Positions 10,169-19,252 of a stretch of 64,000 bases of DNA are shown here, one piece after another. Within the stretch, counting starts at the first letter, position 1. Each line of letters starts with the position of its first letter. Both the position numbers and the translations under genes were made by a program. Source of the DNA: Neobacillus cucumis (GTDB taxonomy: Bacteria; Bacillota; Bacilli; Bacillales_B; DSM-18226); the NCBI RefSeq assembly GCF_016107705.1, contig NZ_JAEHGC010000004.1, forward strand, positions 1-64,000, read 5' to 3'. Below the pieces are notes generated by a model, which saw only the letters and a program-made list of their open reading frames with translations, did not search any database and was not told the DNA's origin.

Positions 10169-10934
10169 TTTCTTCCTCCCATTGAACGAATATTGGCTGT
10201 TTTTCTAAGTAGTCTATATATGAATGAAGATCACTTAAGCCATCCACAAAAAAGATTCGGCACCCGAGTTCATCACCATATTTTTTTAGATTCGTAATCC
10301 GCTGATAGCCCAGCTTTTTACTTGCTACATAACCTGTGGTATATTCTGGATCATCTGACCAGCATAATTCTGCGACAGTTACTGGATGTGCACACACCTT
10401 AGTCGCGAGCACCAGCGCCTCCTTAACTCTATGACTTTGAATCATTTTGTAATAATCAGCCCATTGTTCAAAATTCGTGGTCAACCAGTCCACTCTGGAG
10501 ACCCGAACGCCTTTTTCGTTTCGTTCATCAATTCGTATACCAGACCGAACATCGAATAAAATTGCCCCTCTAGGTTCCGAAAATTCAGTTATTTGCTGGT
10601 ATGCTTTTTCAATGCTCTCACTTGGAACCCCTGCTTTCTCTAAAAGATTCCGAGCGACTAATTGACCTTCTCCTACCGATTTCACTTCATTAGTCCCAAC
10701 ATGTAATGGACTCAATCTTGTAATAGGTTGATCAATTTTTTCAAATTGGATCTGCATAAAATCCGGGTTGCCTCTTGAATGGGATAAAGCTTTTTCTAGC
10801 AGGACATTAACTGCATTTTTTAAATTACCGTAAGTTGAAATTAGTTCGCCACCAGATATATGCTTCCCACCTTGTTCATGTGCTCCATTATTGGAAGCTC
10901 TCATTCTAACACTAAAAAAGTTTTCCTCGATCAA
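10149..10934 (-). CDS. bioW: 6-carboxyhexanoate-CoA ligase (pimeloyl-CoA synthetase) BioW
   Basis: Activates pimelate with CoA and ATP, a second route into biotin besides BioI. The protein has [25 protein letters not shown] at its N-terminus (quoted only in part elsewhere), [10 protein letters not shown] near residue 140 and [17 protein letters not shown] near residue 190, as in B. subtilis BioW. I place the start at a TTG (10934), eight bases after AGGAGG, which aligns exactly with the B. subtilis start; a GTG two codons earlier (10940) sits too close to the SD. It is the first gene of the operon, 150 bases downstream of the BirA operator. Confidence 0.93.
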   Translation of the reverse strand: MIEENFFSVRMRASNNGAHEQGGKHISGGELISTYGNLKNAVNVLLEKALSHSRGNPDFMQIQFEKIDQPITRLSPLHVGTNEVKSVGEGQLVARNLLEKAGVPSESIEKAYQQITEFSEPRGAILFDVRSGIRIDERNEKGVRVSRVDWLTTNFEQWADYYKMIQSHRVKEALVLATKVCAHPVTVAELCWSDDPEYTTGYVASKKLGYQRITNLKKYGDELGCRIFFVDGLSDLHSYIDYLEKQPIFVQWEEENATRVN

Positions 10935-11086
10935 ACCCACTAACCTCCTAACCTTAGTGTTTGTTTAAGAATCCTTATTCATTAATAAGGGGGCCTTTTA
11001 ACATATCTTTTGTCCAAACTTTCTAATAATTTTCAAAGTATATCTTCCATAAAACATAAACCCTCACATTTTTAACTACAGCATCA

Positions 11087-11155
11087 TATATGTTAACCAA
11101 AATAATAAATAGGTTAACATATAGAATATTAATATTCTCCGCCCTATTTTGTCAA
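11087..11155 (-). promoter_or_regulatory. biotin operon promoter with BirA operator
   Basis: A perfect inverted repeat of 12-bp arms, TATATGTTAACC (11087-11098) and GGTTAACATATA (11112-11123), with a 13-bp spacer matches the BirA operator form TTAACC-N-GGTTAA known from Bacillus bio genes. Just upstream on the minus strand are TTGACA (11155-11150) and a -10-like TATTAA (11134-11129) 15 bases later. A 16-bp palindrome AGAATATTAATATTCT (11123-11138) overlaps the -10. Biotinyl-BirA binding here would block transcription of bioWAFDBI. Confidence 0.9.
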
Positions 11156-11329
11156 TATTTTCTCAAACATTTCCGAAAACCCCCATCTTCTTTGATAGCT
11201 TTACTGCTAAACATATAATCAACCATTTTAAGCACTCGAAGCAGAGTAGTTAAATAAAAATTGAAATCAAATATATGGTCGGCATTGGAAAGAAGTCGGG
11301 ATATTAACCTCAAAAGAGATAAATTAAAC

Positions 11330-11361
11330 AGGAAAAGAGGAGCAAGCTGCTATAGCTCCTC
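11330..11361 (-). terminator. rho-independent terminator after the EamA gene
   Basis: On the minus strand GAGGAGC...GCTCCTC (11361-11337) is followed by TTTTCCTGTTT. It lies about 85 bases downstream of the transporter stop at 11447. Confidence 0.65.
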
Positions 11362-11446
11362 CCCTTACGTTAAAGTCCAAGCGTTTTATAGGTATGAACC
11401 TACGGCTCTACTAATTTTGCACATTAAAAATGATTCAACTTAAACT

Positions 11447-12387
11447 TCACAGATCAGAGATTGTCCCCCCATTCAATGGGCCATCTGCCATCTCTTGTTC
11501 ATCATAAGAAGCGGTTTTTCTTTTGCCATACCGGACATTCCCACTTATAATCCCTCCTAATATGAGGAATACTCCAATCCACTGAGTCCAACTTACGGGT
11601 TCCGACAAAATGAATGAAGACATGGTAACGGCTACTGGAAGTTCGGAAGCAACTAATATGGTGCCAAGCCCCGGTCCAATACGAGGCATTCCAATTGAAA
11701 ATAAAAGCGGTGGAAGAGCAACTCCAAATAAACCAAGAAATAGCCCGTATGGCGCCAAGACCTCTAAGACAGAAAAGTCGAATAGAAAGGTTGGTGGATA
11801 CAATACAAATACAACGATTAATGCACCGGTAGTAAGAAGAGCACTTTTTAACACGGGAGGAGTATCTTTCTCAACGGAACCACTCTGAAAAATGAAGGTG
11901 GTATGCATGAAAGCAGCAAGCAATCCCCAGATCGCTCCTTGCCACGAGAGAGCGGCTCCCCCTTGTGAAGCAATATTTGCAGCTAAACCTGAACCAATGA
12001 GAAGGATGGCGATCGAAACAAGCTTTTCTTTGGAAGGCTTTTTCTTATGAAAGATCCACTCAAAAAGGGTACCCATCCATATAAATTGAAATAAAAAAAT
12101 AATCGCTAATGAAGCATCAAGTGTTTGCAGTGACTGATAATAAAATATACCTGTTAAGCCAACCGGAATTCCGGATAATAGCAGTTTGAAGATTTGTTTA
12201 AACGATACTCTTTCCTTATTTGTAAACAGAAAAACGATCCAAATCAGCAGTGTTCCGAAAAAGAATTGTCCGCCTGTAACCTCTGACGCTGAAAAATTGC
12301 TGAGTAGGCAAGTTTGACAAATGTTGATAATACTCCGTAACAGCCTCCACCTAAAAATACAATTAATACATAATGCCAAAGTTTCAA
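11447..12387 (-). pseudogene. EamA/DMT-family transporter with a single-base frameshift near its N-terminus
   Basis: An inner-membrane transporter of the drug/metabolite superfamily with about ten hydrophobic helices and two EamA repeats. Reading from a TTG at 12387 gives a sensible first helix, MKLWHYVLIVFLGGGCYG then VLSTFVKLAYS, in one frame. After about 12295 the family sequence continues in another frame with FSASEVTGGQFFFG and stays open to the stop. The frames join if one A or T is added in GCAATTTTT (about 12289-12298). So either the gene is freshly broken or the base call is wrong. A longer continuous frame from 12427 exists, but its N-terminus is an unnatural Cys/Arg-rich stretch that reads through an upstream terminator. 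Confidence 0.75.
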
Positions 12388-13145
12388 AACCTTTGCCTAC
12401 TTTTTTTACATAAAAAAAGCCACACAATTACCAGCGGCAATTGTGTGGTTCCTTGCAATAGGAGCACTTCAGACCAATCACGCAGCCACTTAATCGTAAT
12501 CTGATTATCTTTCTTGAGTGCTAAATTCTTAGGGAGTTCGCATTCCATTACAGCATAATTACTATGGCTTTCAATGATTTGACAGACCGTTTTGAACCTA
12601 TGCATTCCAGCTGACAACTCAACTTCATAAAACCCGCTTGTTGGCAGCATGGTTAACGAAGAGAATTCAAGTTCTGTCTTCTTGAATATACGAAAATCTG
12701 ATTGCCTTACCACCTGCGGTACCTTGCATACAGTTTCATAATCTCCTCCTAAATAGCCAGCAATATGACTAACTGCACCCGTTTTTAGAAGGTCCCGAAT
12801 CAGCGTAGAACTTATTTTATTTCCGTACCTTTCCACTTTTGCAACACTACTTACTCGAAATTTACCTCTTCCATGCGCCTCTAGAGTCCTAATGTTGCCT
12901 ATCCCTTTCCTGCCGTAGGTAAAATCAAACCCGGCAACCACTTCTTTTACATTAAAAGCAAGAAGATAGTTTTGAACAAAAACCTCTTGTTCCAGATTTG
13001 CAAACTCCTGGTCGAAGTGAACAACATATAAGTGTTCAACCCCAAGACTACGAAAACTCTCTATTTTTCTATCCAATGACATTAAATAATCAAAATTCTG
13101 ATGGAATAATACTTCTTTCAGGTGTGGATAAAAAGTATCCTTCAT
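12384..13145 (-). pseudogene. N-terminally truncated FAD-synthetase (RibF N-domain)-like gene
   Basis: The product starts at MKDTFYPHLKEVLFHQ and continues with VEHLYVVHFDQEFANLEQE, VVAGFDFTYGRKG and KISSTLIRDLLKTGAV, all hallmarks of the nucleotidyltransferase domain of riboflavin kinase/FAD synthetase. The first ~70 residues, including the GxFDGVHxGHQ nucleotide-binding site, are absent, so it cannot bind ATP in the normal way. At the 3' end the frame runs through a terminator hairpin (12411-12448), suggesting that the original stop was lost by a small indel. An alternative is a specialised protein that lost catalysis. Confidence 0.7.
12411..12448 (-). terminator. strong terminator inside the 3' end of the FAD-synthetase-like frame
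   Basis: Minus-strand stem CCACACAATT...AATTGTGTGG (12448-12439 and 12429-12420) followed by seven T (12418-12412). The FAD-synthetase-like frame reads through it, and the EamA TTG start lies 24 bases beyond. Confidence 0.85.
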
Positions 13146-13203
13146 TTCATTCCACTGACTTCTCTTTACTAGTTGTTTTACTTATTTTAAAGCCAATAAA
13201 GGT

Positions 13204-13230
13204 AAAAAAAGAGTGGTATATCAGCCACTC
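13204..13230 (-). terminator. terminator-like hairpin upstream of the FAD-synthetase-like gene
   Basis: GAGTGG (13211-13216) and CCACTC (13225-13230) pair; on the minus strand seven T follow (13210-13204). It lies in the 5' region of the minus-strand gene rather than after one, so it may be a remnant of a deleted gene end or a leader attenuator. Confidence 0.6.
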
Positions 13231-13331
13231 TTCAATAATTTGTGTATTGGCCAAAGAAGTCATCGTATATATATAATTAGCGAATGAGTAAGTTCCGCTT
13301 AAATCCCAATAACCTTTGTTGGAGGAGACTT

Positions 13332-14414
13332 ATGGGGAAAGAAATCAAATTAAATGATTCTGGATTTGAAATGGGTATTTATACTTTTGGAGAACTTCTA
13401 AGCGATCCTCATACTGGTCAATTCATAAGTGCAAAACAACGTATAAATGAAATTATAGAGGCAGCCAAGCTGGCAGATGCTGCAAGACTGGATGTGTTTG
13501 GAATTGGTGAGCATCATCGTTTAGATTTTGCTGTATCATCACCACCGGTTTTATTAGCCGCGATTGCTCAAGTAACCAGCCAAATTAAGTTAATCAGTGC
13601 CACGACTATTTTAAGTACAGCAGATCCGGTCCGATTATTTGAGGACTTTGCAACATTAGATATTATTTCAAATGGCCGTGCGGAATTAGTCGCAGGAAGA
13701 GGGGCTTTTTTGGAATCATATTCACTGTTCGGATATAGCTTGGATGACTATGATCATTTATTCGGAGAGAAGATCGAACTATTATTAAAACTAAACGAGA
13801 ATGAGCGGATTACCTGGAAAGGTCAGTTCCGCTCAGAGCTTAGAGGCGCGGAGATTGCTCCTAGGCCCATTCAACAGGGAATCCCCGTTTGGATTGGTGT
13901 TGGAGGTTCACAAGAAAGTGCAGAACGGGCAGGCAGGCTGGGACAAGGGTTAATGTTAGCGGTGCTAGGAGGAGACCCTAGCTATTTTAAACCAATCGTT
14001 GAAGCCTATCGGTGTGAAGGATTAAAGGCAGGACACATTCCAGCAAAACTTAAGGTGGCAGTTGGTGCACATGGTTACCTTAGTAAAATATCTCAAAAAG
14101 CGAAGAAAGAATTCTATCCTTATTATAAAAATTATTTCAAGTCCTTTATGAAAAACGGGATGCTAACCAATATTTCTGAAGCTGATTTTGAACAAATGGT
14201 TAGTCCAAATAACAGCTTGTTCGTCGGAAGTCCCCAAGAAATGATTGAAAAAATTCTCCGTCAATATGAATTGTTTGGGCATCAACGCTTCCTAGCTCAA
14301 ATTGACATTGGTGGTGTGCCGTTTAAAAACGTGGCTAAAAGCATAGAGCTATTAGCCACAGAGGTAGCTCCGGTGGTTCGCAAGGAAATTGAAAAAAGCT
14401 GCAAAAAGGAGTAG
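13332..14414 (+). CDS. LLM-class flavin-dependent oxidoreductase
   Basis: A bacterial-luciferase-like TIM-barrel monooxygenase using reduced FMN; the substrate is unknown. The 360-residue protein has FEMGIYTFGEL at the start, DVFGIGEHHRLDFAVSSPP near residue 60, LFEDFATLDIISNGRAEL, GRGAFLESYSLFGY and IPVWIGVGGSQESAERAG, all typical of the family. The ATG at 13332 follows GGAGGAGACTT; an in-frame ATG 16 codons earlier precedes this SD and is not used. It is followed 40 bases later by a good terminator and appears monocistronic. Confidence 0.9.
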   Translation: MGKEIKLNDSGFEMGIYTFGELLSDPHTGQFISAKQRINEIIEAAKLADAARLDVFGIGEHHRLDFAVSSPPVLLAAIAQVTSQIKLISATTILSTADPVRLFEDFATLDIISNGRAELVAGRGAFLESYSLFGYSLDDYDHLFGEKIELLLKLNENERITWKGQFRSELRGAEIAPRPIQQGIPVWIGVGGSQESAERAGRLGQGLMLAVLGGDPSYFKPIVEAYRCEGLKAGHIPAKLKVAVGAHGYLSKISQKAKKEFYPYYKNYFKSFMKNGMLTNISEADFEQMVSPNNSLFVGSPQEMIEKILRQYELFGHQRFLAQIDIGGVPFKNVAKSIELLATEVAPVVRKEIEKSCKKE

Positions 14415-14453
14415 TACCAGTAAAGCGTAAGCTTATTTTGAAACCCCATCTTT

Positions 14454-14482
14454 AAAGCCACCTAAAAAAAGGTGGCTTTTTC
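14454..14482. terminator. bidirectional terminator
   Basis: AAAGCCACC (14454-14462), loop TAAAAAAA, GGTGGCTTT (14471-14479) and following T bases. It separates the convergent genes ending at 14414 and 14511. Confidence 0.85.
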
Positions 14483-14510
14483 ACGGTATCTCAATATAGA
14501 AACATTTTAG

Positions 14511-15788
14511 TTATTTTTCATAGTAATCCTTATCACAACATGAATCAGTATGATCATGATCCCAGCAGCATGAATTAAAATAGTTAGAATTTACATAATT
14601 ACCGCATGGATAATATTTTCCCATCACGTTCGGCGGAACTGTTTCACCAGCGGGAACATCCTTTGCTGTATAAGGGAAAGACTGTGATACTTGGTTATTC
14701 CTGTAGAAAAGGAATAGAGGAACTAAAGGAAGATGGCTGGCGTCCACCCAGGTAAAGCCATTTTCGGTGGTGACGGATGATGGACGCGGGGCTCCGAAAC
14801 TAATAACAAGATTTACGTACCCCTTTTTATCAATAATCGTCTGAAAATCTGAGATTGTATAGAGCCCTAAAAGACCTCCAGGTGTTATAAAACTCATACT
14901 CCAGTATCGCATGTCCTCATCGCCCACAATTCCCATATTATGATACGTATCTGGGAACGTAGGGGCTTTCCAGCGAAGATACAACAGTCGACCTGGGTCT
15001 CTGTTAATTTGTTCTGAAATGATGTAGACCGTATTGCCTTCAGGTTGTAATAACTCTCTTATTTCGCTTAGCGTTTTCCAGGTTAATTCACAGGCATGGC
15101 TATCCTTCCTATAATGGTGATTTCTTGAATGGTCATGATCATAATTATTGTTAGTACAATAATCCTCAAATCCCATATCATCAGGGTAATGATTTTGCTG
15201 CTGGCTTGTACAGTAAGATGGGGCAGAACTATTTTTGCAATCATTGGATGGATGAGGTTGATGTCTTTTATCCATTTTTACTGGACAGTAAGTGATGAAG
15301 GGAAGTCCTACGCCTCCTGTTGTATCATAGCCAATACTCGGTACATAGACCCTATAGATGATGAACCCCCGTTTAGTGGGCATGCCATTAGCCAAAGTAC
15401 CAGCATACATAATGTTATTCCCTGCACCTGGAACAAAGGGATCAGATCCATTGGGTGGGGCGGTAAAGCGGATTTTCAAGGTATAGTTGCGATTTTTTGC
15501 ATCCCAATTCGCACCAGGCAAAAAGGGATTTGTACTTCCGGGATCGGGGATTAACTCTCGGTCAACTACCGTACCTACGCCGAGGTTGAATTGCCCCGCT
15601 ATATTGAAAGAAAAATATCTGGCATATGGATATTGTCCTTTGATTACAATTTCGATTTCGGGATCAACCTCGTATGGATAGATATTGTAGTTGGCATTAT
15701 AGTCCCCTAATAAGAAATAAGTGTTACTAGGTTGATGAATCCAATCTTGATGTGGACCCGGATTTGGACAGTTATTTATTTTAAACAC
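14511..15788 (-). CDS. 425-aa protein of unknown function with Cys/His/Asp-rich segments
   Basis: I do not recognise this protein. It has no signal peptide or membrane helix. Near residue 55 is PYARYFSFNIAGQ, a strand motif also seen as PPPAKYFAFRSY in the protein at 403-1920. The first and last thirds look beta-rich. The middle (about residues 175-235) is hydrophilic with many His, Asp, Asn and Cys, for example NNYDHDHSRNHHYRKDSH, and the C-terminus ends with CCWDHDHTDSCCDKD. These clusters could bind metal. The GTG start at 15788 has AAAGGA very close to it, so the true start is uncertain. Function unknown. Confidence 0.8.
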   Translation of the reverse strand: MFKINNCPNPGPHQDWIHQPSNTYFLLGDYNANYNIYPYEVDPEIEIVIKGQYPYARYFSFNIAGQFNLGVGTVVDRELIPDPGSTNPFLPGANWDAKNRNYTLKIRFTAPPNGSDPFVPGAGNNIMYAGTLANGMPTKRGFIIYRVYVPSIGYDTTGGVGLPFITYCPVKMDKRHQPHPSNDCKNSSAPSYCTSQQQNHYPDDMGFEDYCTNNNYDHDHSRNHHYRKDSHACELTWKTLSEIRELLQPEGNTVYIISEQINRDPGRLLYLRWKAPTFPDTYHNMGIVGDEDMRYWSMSFITPGGLLGLYTISDFQTIIDKKGYVNLVISFGAPRPSSVTTENGFTWVDASHLPLVPLFLFYRNNQVSQSFPYTAKDVPAGETVPPNVMGKYYPCGNYVNSNYFNSCCWDHDHTDSCCDKDYYEK

Positions 15789-15859
15789 ATCCTTTCTTTT
15801 GCATCGATATATAATACGAGGTTGTCCATCCTCATGTAACGGCGACTGTCTATGTATGC

Positions 15860-16000
15860 AAAAGTACCACAGGGACGGTTCTTCCCAATAAAACCACCAG
15901 CAGCTTGAATGTAAAATGCCTTTCTATCTTTTAATAGCCCAACTGGAAGTCCATTTTCTGTATAAGCAATTGTTTTACGGGATTTACTTTTTGGAATTCG
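15860..16000 (-). pseudogene. fragment of an FMN-dependent azoreductase (AzoR-like)
   Basis: Reading down from 16000, the minus strand encodes RIPKSKSRKTIAYTENG, then GLPVGLLKDRKAFYIQAAGG. This matches the AzoR block where YTENGPVGLLK is followed by the strand KKxxxIQxRGG. Homology stops at about 15880, where the sequence becomes the repeat half-site AGGGACGGTTCTTCC (15871-15885). No start codon or N-terminal flavodoxin region is present. It is a relic cut off at a dispersed palindrome. Confidence 0.6.
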
Positions 16001-16122
16001 TGCACAAAAGCCCTTCCTACGGTTAAACTGAAAGATTCCGATTTTGATTTCGGATTAGCTGAAACATAAAAAACAGCTCCGTAGAATCATTAACGAAACT
16101 GTTTATTAATAGTGATAATTTT

Positions 16123-16467
16123 CTAGTAATAGTATGGATATGGGTATGGGTGCGGAAATCCTGGAGCACCAAAACCAAGTCCTGGGTAAAAACCTAAACC
16201 TGAGCCTGGTCCGCCTAATCCAAGACCTGGAGCATAACCAAATCCTGATCCTGGTCCCCCTAAACCAATACCAGGATGAAATCCAGGTCCAAAGCCTGGG
16301 GCACCAAAACCAAGTCCTGGACCAAAACCCAGTCCTGATCCCGGTCCTCCTAAACCAAGTCCTGGAGCATAACCAAATCCTGATCCTGGCCCCCCTAAAC
16401 CAATGCCAGGGCGAATCCTTTCATCTATTGAATGGGCAATATAATTTACAGTATTATATGGAATCAC
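16123..16467 (-). CDS. Gly-rich repeat protein, 114 aa
   Basis: A GTG at 16467, six bases after GAGGGGG, opens MIPYNTVNYIAHSIDERIRPG, followed by near-identical repeats built from PGIGLGGPGSGFGYAPGL and PGLGFGAPGF units, and ends with PHPYPYPYYY. An alternative GTG at 16494 lacks a good SD. There is no signal peptide. The Gly/Pro/Tyr composition resembles structural surface or spore-layer proteins, but no family was recognised. The repeats are also strong at DNA level, so copy number may vary by slippage. Confidence 0.7.
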   Translation of the reverse strand: MIPYNTVNYIAHSIDERIRPGIGLGGPGSGFGYAPGLGLGGPGSGLGFGPGLGFGAPGFGPGFHPGIGLGGPGSGFGYAPGLGLGGPGSGLGFYPGLGFGAPGFPHPYPYPYYY

Positions 16468-16542
16468 TTTTATCCCCCTCATTTTATTTTGCACTAGAGT
16501 ATATTCATTCTTCGGGGAAAGCTCTTGGGTAATTGACCTAAA

Positions 16543-16770
16543 TTATGAATTATTTACGTGACATATGCGGAGTAAGTGAACATTCAATTTTTTATCCAAT
16601 ACCTCAATATTACAGAAAATAGGATTTCGCGGATTCATTTCCCTTTTATTGACTAGAAAGCTGTAGGTGCCCCCATTTATCAATAGCCTTCTATAGCCTA
16701 AATTCCTCTGGTTTCGCTCTTCTTCATCTTGTATTGGATAATCAATCAGCCAAAGAAATTGAACCGCCAC
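16543..16770 (-). CDS. small hypothetical protein, 75 aa
   Basis: A GTG-started frame gives a basic protein with LGYRRLLINGGTYSFLVNKRE near the middle. The only SD-like AGGAG lies about 15 bases upstream of the GTG, which is too far, so the true N-terminus may be missing. I do not recognise a family. Composition (IEVLDKKLNVHLLRI at the end) looks like real coding sequence rather than noise, but it could be a relic. Confidence 0.35.
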   Translation of the reverse strand: MAVQFLWLIDYPIQDEEERNQRNLGYRRLLINGGTYSFLVNKREMNPRNPIFCNIEVLDKKLNVHLLRICHVNNS

Positions 16771-16827
16771 TTATGATCATGAAGCTCCTAATCCGTATAA
16801 ACCGACAAATTCTGATACGCATTTTTT

Positions 16828-17090
16828 CAATCAAACGTTTGATTAAAACCATATCAAAGCCTTTTGAAAAACGAACATAGTCTAGTTTCCGAGGAAATTT
16901 TTTGTCGATTATTTCGTTTACCTTTTCCCGGTTAATCTCCTAAACTATCAAAAAAATGACTTTGCGCCACAAATTATACCGTTTTCGACAAAATGGTCCT
17001 CTACACAAACGTTTGATTAGAAACCGGGCAAACCCTTTTCATATATAGGTTTCTTAAAGGAATCAAGCAAGAAGATTGTCAAATTCTCCT
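16828..17090. repeat. two tandem AAACGTTT-palindrome elements
   Basis: The first element (16828-16960) begins with the palindrome AATCAAACGTTTGATT and continues with AAAGCCTTTTG, TTTCCGAGGAAAT and TTTGTCGAT segments. It is about 80% identical by eye to 34373-34502. The second (about 16981-17090) has TTTTCGACAAA...CTACACAAACGTTTGATTAG and resembles 36573-36640 and 37118-37190. No coding capacity. Confidence 0.7.
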
Positions 17091-17271
17091 ACAAAACATA
17101 TGTAATTGGCCACACTCATTCACTAAAGAAATTCTTTCACTCAACTTTGTAATTACAATCTAAAGGTGAATACTAAATTTCAAAATAAAAAATCCCCTCT
17201 CAATCTTTAAGATGAACAAGGGATTTTATATTCGAACTTTAATGATCTTAACTAAATTCCCAAACTGAGTG

Positions 17272-17284
17272 GGGGTCTGACCCC
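17272..17284 (+). repeat. REP-like palindrome GGGGTCTGACCCC
   Basis: Found in the context ACTGAGTGGGGGTCTGACCCC; one of about 14 copies in the window sharing the 5' flank GAGTGG or GAGCGG in this same orientation. Confidence 0.8.
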
Positions 17285-17420
17285 ACGATTCTTCGTTCTT
17301 TACTTAAAATGTTAATATAATTACCATTTGGACACGATATCATGGTTTTTCGCCGTTCCTAAAATCTATTTATCCGAATACCCTATTCTTGGAATAAATA
17401 GGAAAGGAAGGGAAACGAAT

Positions 17421-18863
17421 TTGATAGAACAAGGAAAATTATTAATAGGTTTTCGGGACCATGTCTCTACGAAATCTAGAGACATGATCCACCAGCAATT
17501 TGGTGTTAAATGTATAAAAAAATTCCCTCAACTAAACGTTGAGGTTGTTGAAGTACCGAAAGGAGAGGAAGAAAAATACCGACAAATGTATATGGCGCTT
17601 GCGGATGTGACATTTGTTGATTTTAACTGTTTGCGAAAACCAAACTGTAAGCCAAATGATCCCTATTACGAAGAGCCTTTAAACACAACAAATGACGGTT
17701 TACAAAGCCAGTGGGGGTTAAGAAGAATTAAACCAGAACGAGCCTTTGATAAAGCAAAATGTATTAAACTAAGAAGCAAAATTGCCATCTTGGATACCGG
17801 AATTGATCCGAATCATCCCGATTTGGCAAAAAAAATTATTGATCCAATCAATTTTGGATCTGATAATCCAAATGATTATATTGATAGAGAGGGGCATGGT
17901 ACACATGTAGCAGGAATTGCAGCTGCAATTACAAATAATAAAATTGGAATTGCAAGTGCCAGCTATAATACCGCAGCCATTATTCCTATTAAACTCGGAG
18001 ACCGTGAATTTACTTCAGAGGCCCTAATTGAAGGAATCTTATATGCAATAGAAAAAGGGGCCGATGTAATGAATATGAGTTTAGGCGGTCCATGTTATAA
18101 CCAAGCTGAGCAAAATGCCATAGAATTAGCATGGAAAAATGGAGTTATAATCGTTGCTGCTGCAGGGAATGAAGGACATGAGAGGCCAAGCTATCCCGCT
18201 GCTTATAATTTTGTATTGGGCGTTAGTGCAACAGACAAAAATAATCAATTAGCCCCTTTTTCTAACTGGGGTGTTTATGTCGGAATCGCTGCACCAGGGA
18301 CCGCAATTTTATCGACAACCCCTACTTATCCCCTCCCCGATTTACGCCGAAAATATGATACCATGCAAGGCACTTCAATGGCTACTCCTTTTGTAAGCGG
18401 TGTAGCTGCTATGCTTCGAGCGATTAAACCACAAGCAACCAATCAGGAAATTATCCAAGCTATTCAACAATCAGCACGTAATCTCGAGACCGACCAAAAA
18501 AAATGGATGCCTTTTTACGGATATGGGCTACTAAATGCCAGTAACGCAGTAAATGTACTCAAAGGAAAAGAGAATATTGACAGCGAGGCTCTTGGCTCAT
18601 TTTATGGCCAAGCTGTTGATGAAAATAATCAACCGCTTGAAGATATTACAATCATTGCATTCAATAATAAAACTGATAAGGAAGCTCGTGAATATCAAAC
18701 AAAAGGAGATGGAATGTTTCGCCTATTTAATTTACCTGCAGGAAACTATTTGATTGGCTATGCCCCTGAAGGCACTAATGTTGCTGTTTCACTAATTGAT
18801 TCGATCAATATTGTTCCTGGAGCAGATATTTTCTTAAAATTGGTTATTAGCGATTTAGAATAG
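17421..18863 (+). CDS. subtilisin-like serine protease (S8) with C-terminal regulatory-like domain
   Basis: The catalytic triad is visible: Asp in AILDTGIDPNHPDL, His in GHGTHVAGIAAA and Ser in GTSMATPFVSG, with the oxyanion Asn in VAAAGNEG. Residues 1-75 (GKLLIGFRDHVSTKS onward) look like a fervidolysin-type propeptide. After about residue 395 a carboxypeptidase-regulatory-like beta domain follows, with GDGMFRLFNLPAGNYLIGY. I place the start at a TTG (17421), eight bases after GGAAGGG; an upstream ATG at 17328 would add 31 residues and precede that SD. With this start there is no signal peptide, so secretion is not evident. A terminator follows. Confidence 0.92.
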   Translation: MIEQGKLLIGFRDHVSTKSRDMIHQQFGVKCIKKFPQLNVEVVEVPKGEEEKYRQMYMALADVTFVDFNCLRKPNCKPNDPYYEEPLNTTNDGLQSQWGLRRIKPERAFDKAKCIKLRSKIAILDTGIDPNHPDLAKKIIDPINFGSDNPNDYIDREGHGTHVAGIAAAITNNKIGIASASYNTAAIIPIKLGDREFTSEALIEGILYAIEKGADVMNMSLGGPCYNQAEQNAIELAWKNGVIIVAAAGNEGHERPSYPAAYNFVLGVSATDKNNQLAPFSNWGVYVGIAAPGTAILSTTPTYPLPDLRRKYDTMQGTSMATPFVSGVAAMLRAIKPQATNQEIIQAIQQSARNLETDQKKWMPFYGYGLLNASNAVNVLKGKENIDSEALGSFYGQAVDENNQPLEDITIIAFNNKTDKEAREYQTKGDGMFRLFNLPAGNYLIGYAPEGTNVAVSLIDSINIVPGADIFLKLVISDLE

Positions 18864-18907
18864 GACAAGTTATAAAAATATAGGTCAGGATTCTCCTCGT
18901 GCCATAA

Positions 18908-18950
18908 GTAAACAAAAACCCCCAACCAGGTGTTGAGGGTTTTTGTTTAC
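18908..18950. terminator. strong terminator after the subtilase gene
   Basis: GTAAACAAAAACCC (18908-18921) pairs with GGGTTTTTGTTTAC (18937-18950). The T run is within the stem's 3' arm on both strands, so it can act in both directions. Confidence 0.85.
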
Positions 18951-18989
18951 TGGTTTTAATCATTCTTCAACTTTATGATTTTCAATGCC

Positions 18990-19060
18990 ATAGGGACGGT
19001 TCCGGTGGTCTATTTTATTCATTTCTGGACCAAAAAAAAACGGTAGAACCGTCCCCATGG
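18990..19060. repeat. GGGACGGTTC/GAACCGTCCC hairpin element
   Basis: AGGGACGGTTC (18992 onward) with GGTGGTC, a T-rich middle, then GGACCA and GAACCGTCCCC ending near 19057. The two outer arms and the inner GGTC/GACC pair form a two-step hairpin. Other copies or halves lie near 15871, 24972, 38424, 41238, 41480 and 43453. Confidence 0.75.
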
Positions 19061-19252
19061 TTCATTTTCACCAAACCGACTCCAGATTACATAGGGCTTG
19101 TGGTGACATATATCGGTGTAATTCCTGTGAAAAAAGGTAAAGCTCCTCAGAGATGGAAAGATTCATAAAAAAACACCATCCTTTCGTATAGTTCTACAAA
19201 AAGAATAGCGTTTTTCTTGTATAGTAGATATTATTTTTCCTCAGCTGCTGGC

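Noticed and set aside
10935..11086. Riboswitch in the bioW leader
   Set aside because: Only one small hairpin (CCTTATT/AATAAGG, 10973-10990) is present. Control is explained by the BirA operator.
11261..11443. Plus-strand 60-aa frame
   Set aside because: No ribosome binding site, overlaps the terminator of the minus-strand transporter, and resembles nothing.
16134..16532. Plus-strand Gln/Leu/Pro-rich 132-aa frame
   Set aside because: Antisense of the Gly-rich repeat protein at 16123-16467; repeats keep it open by chance.
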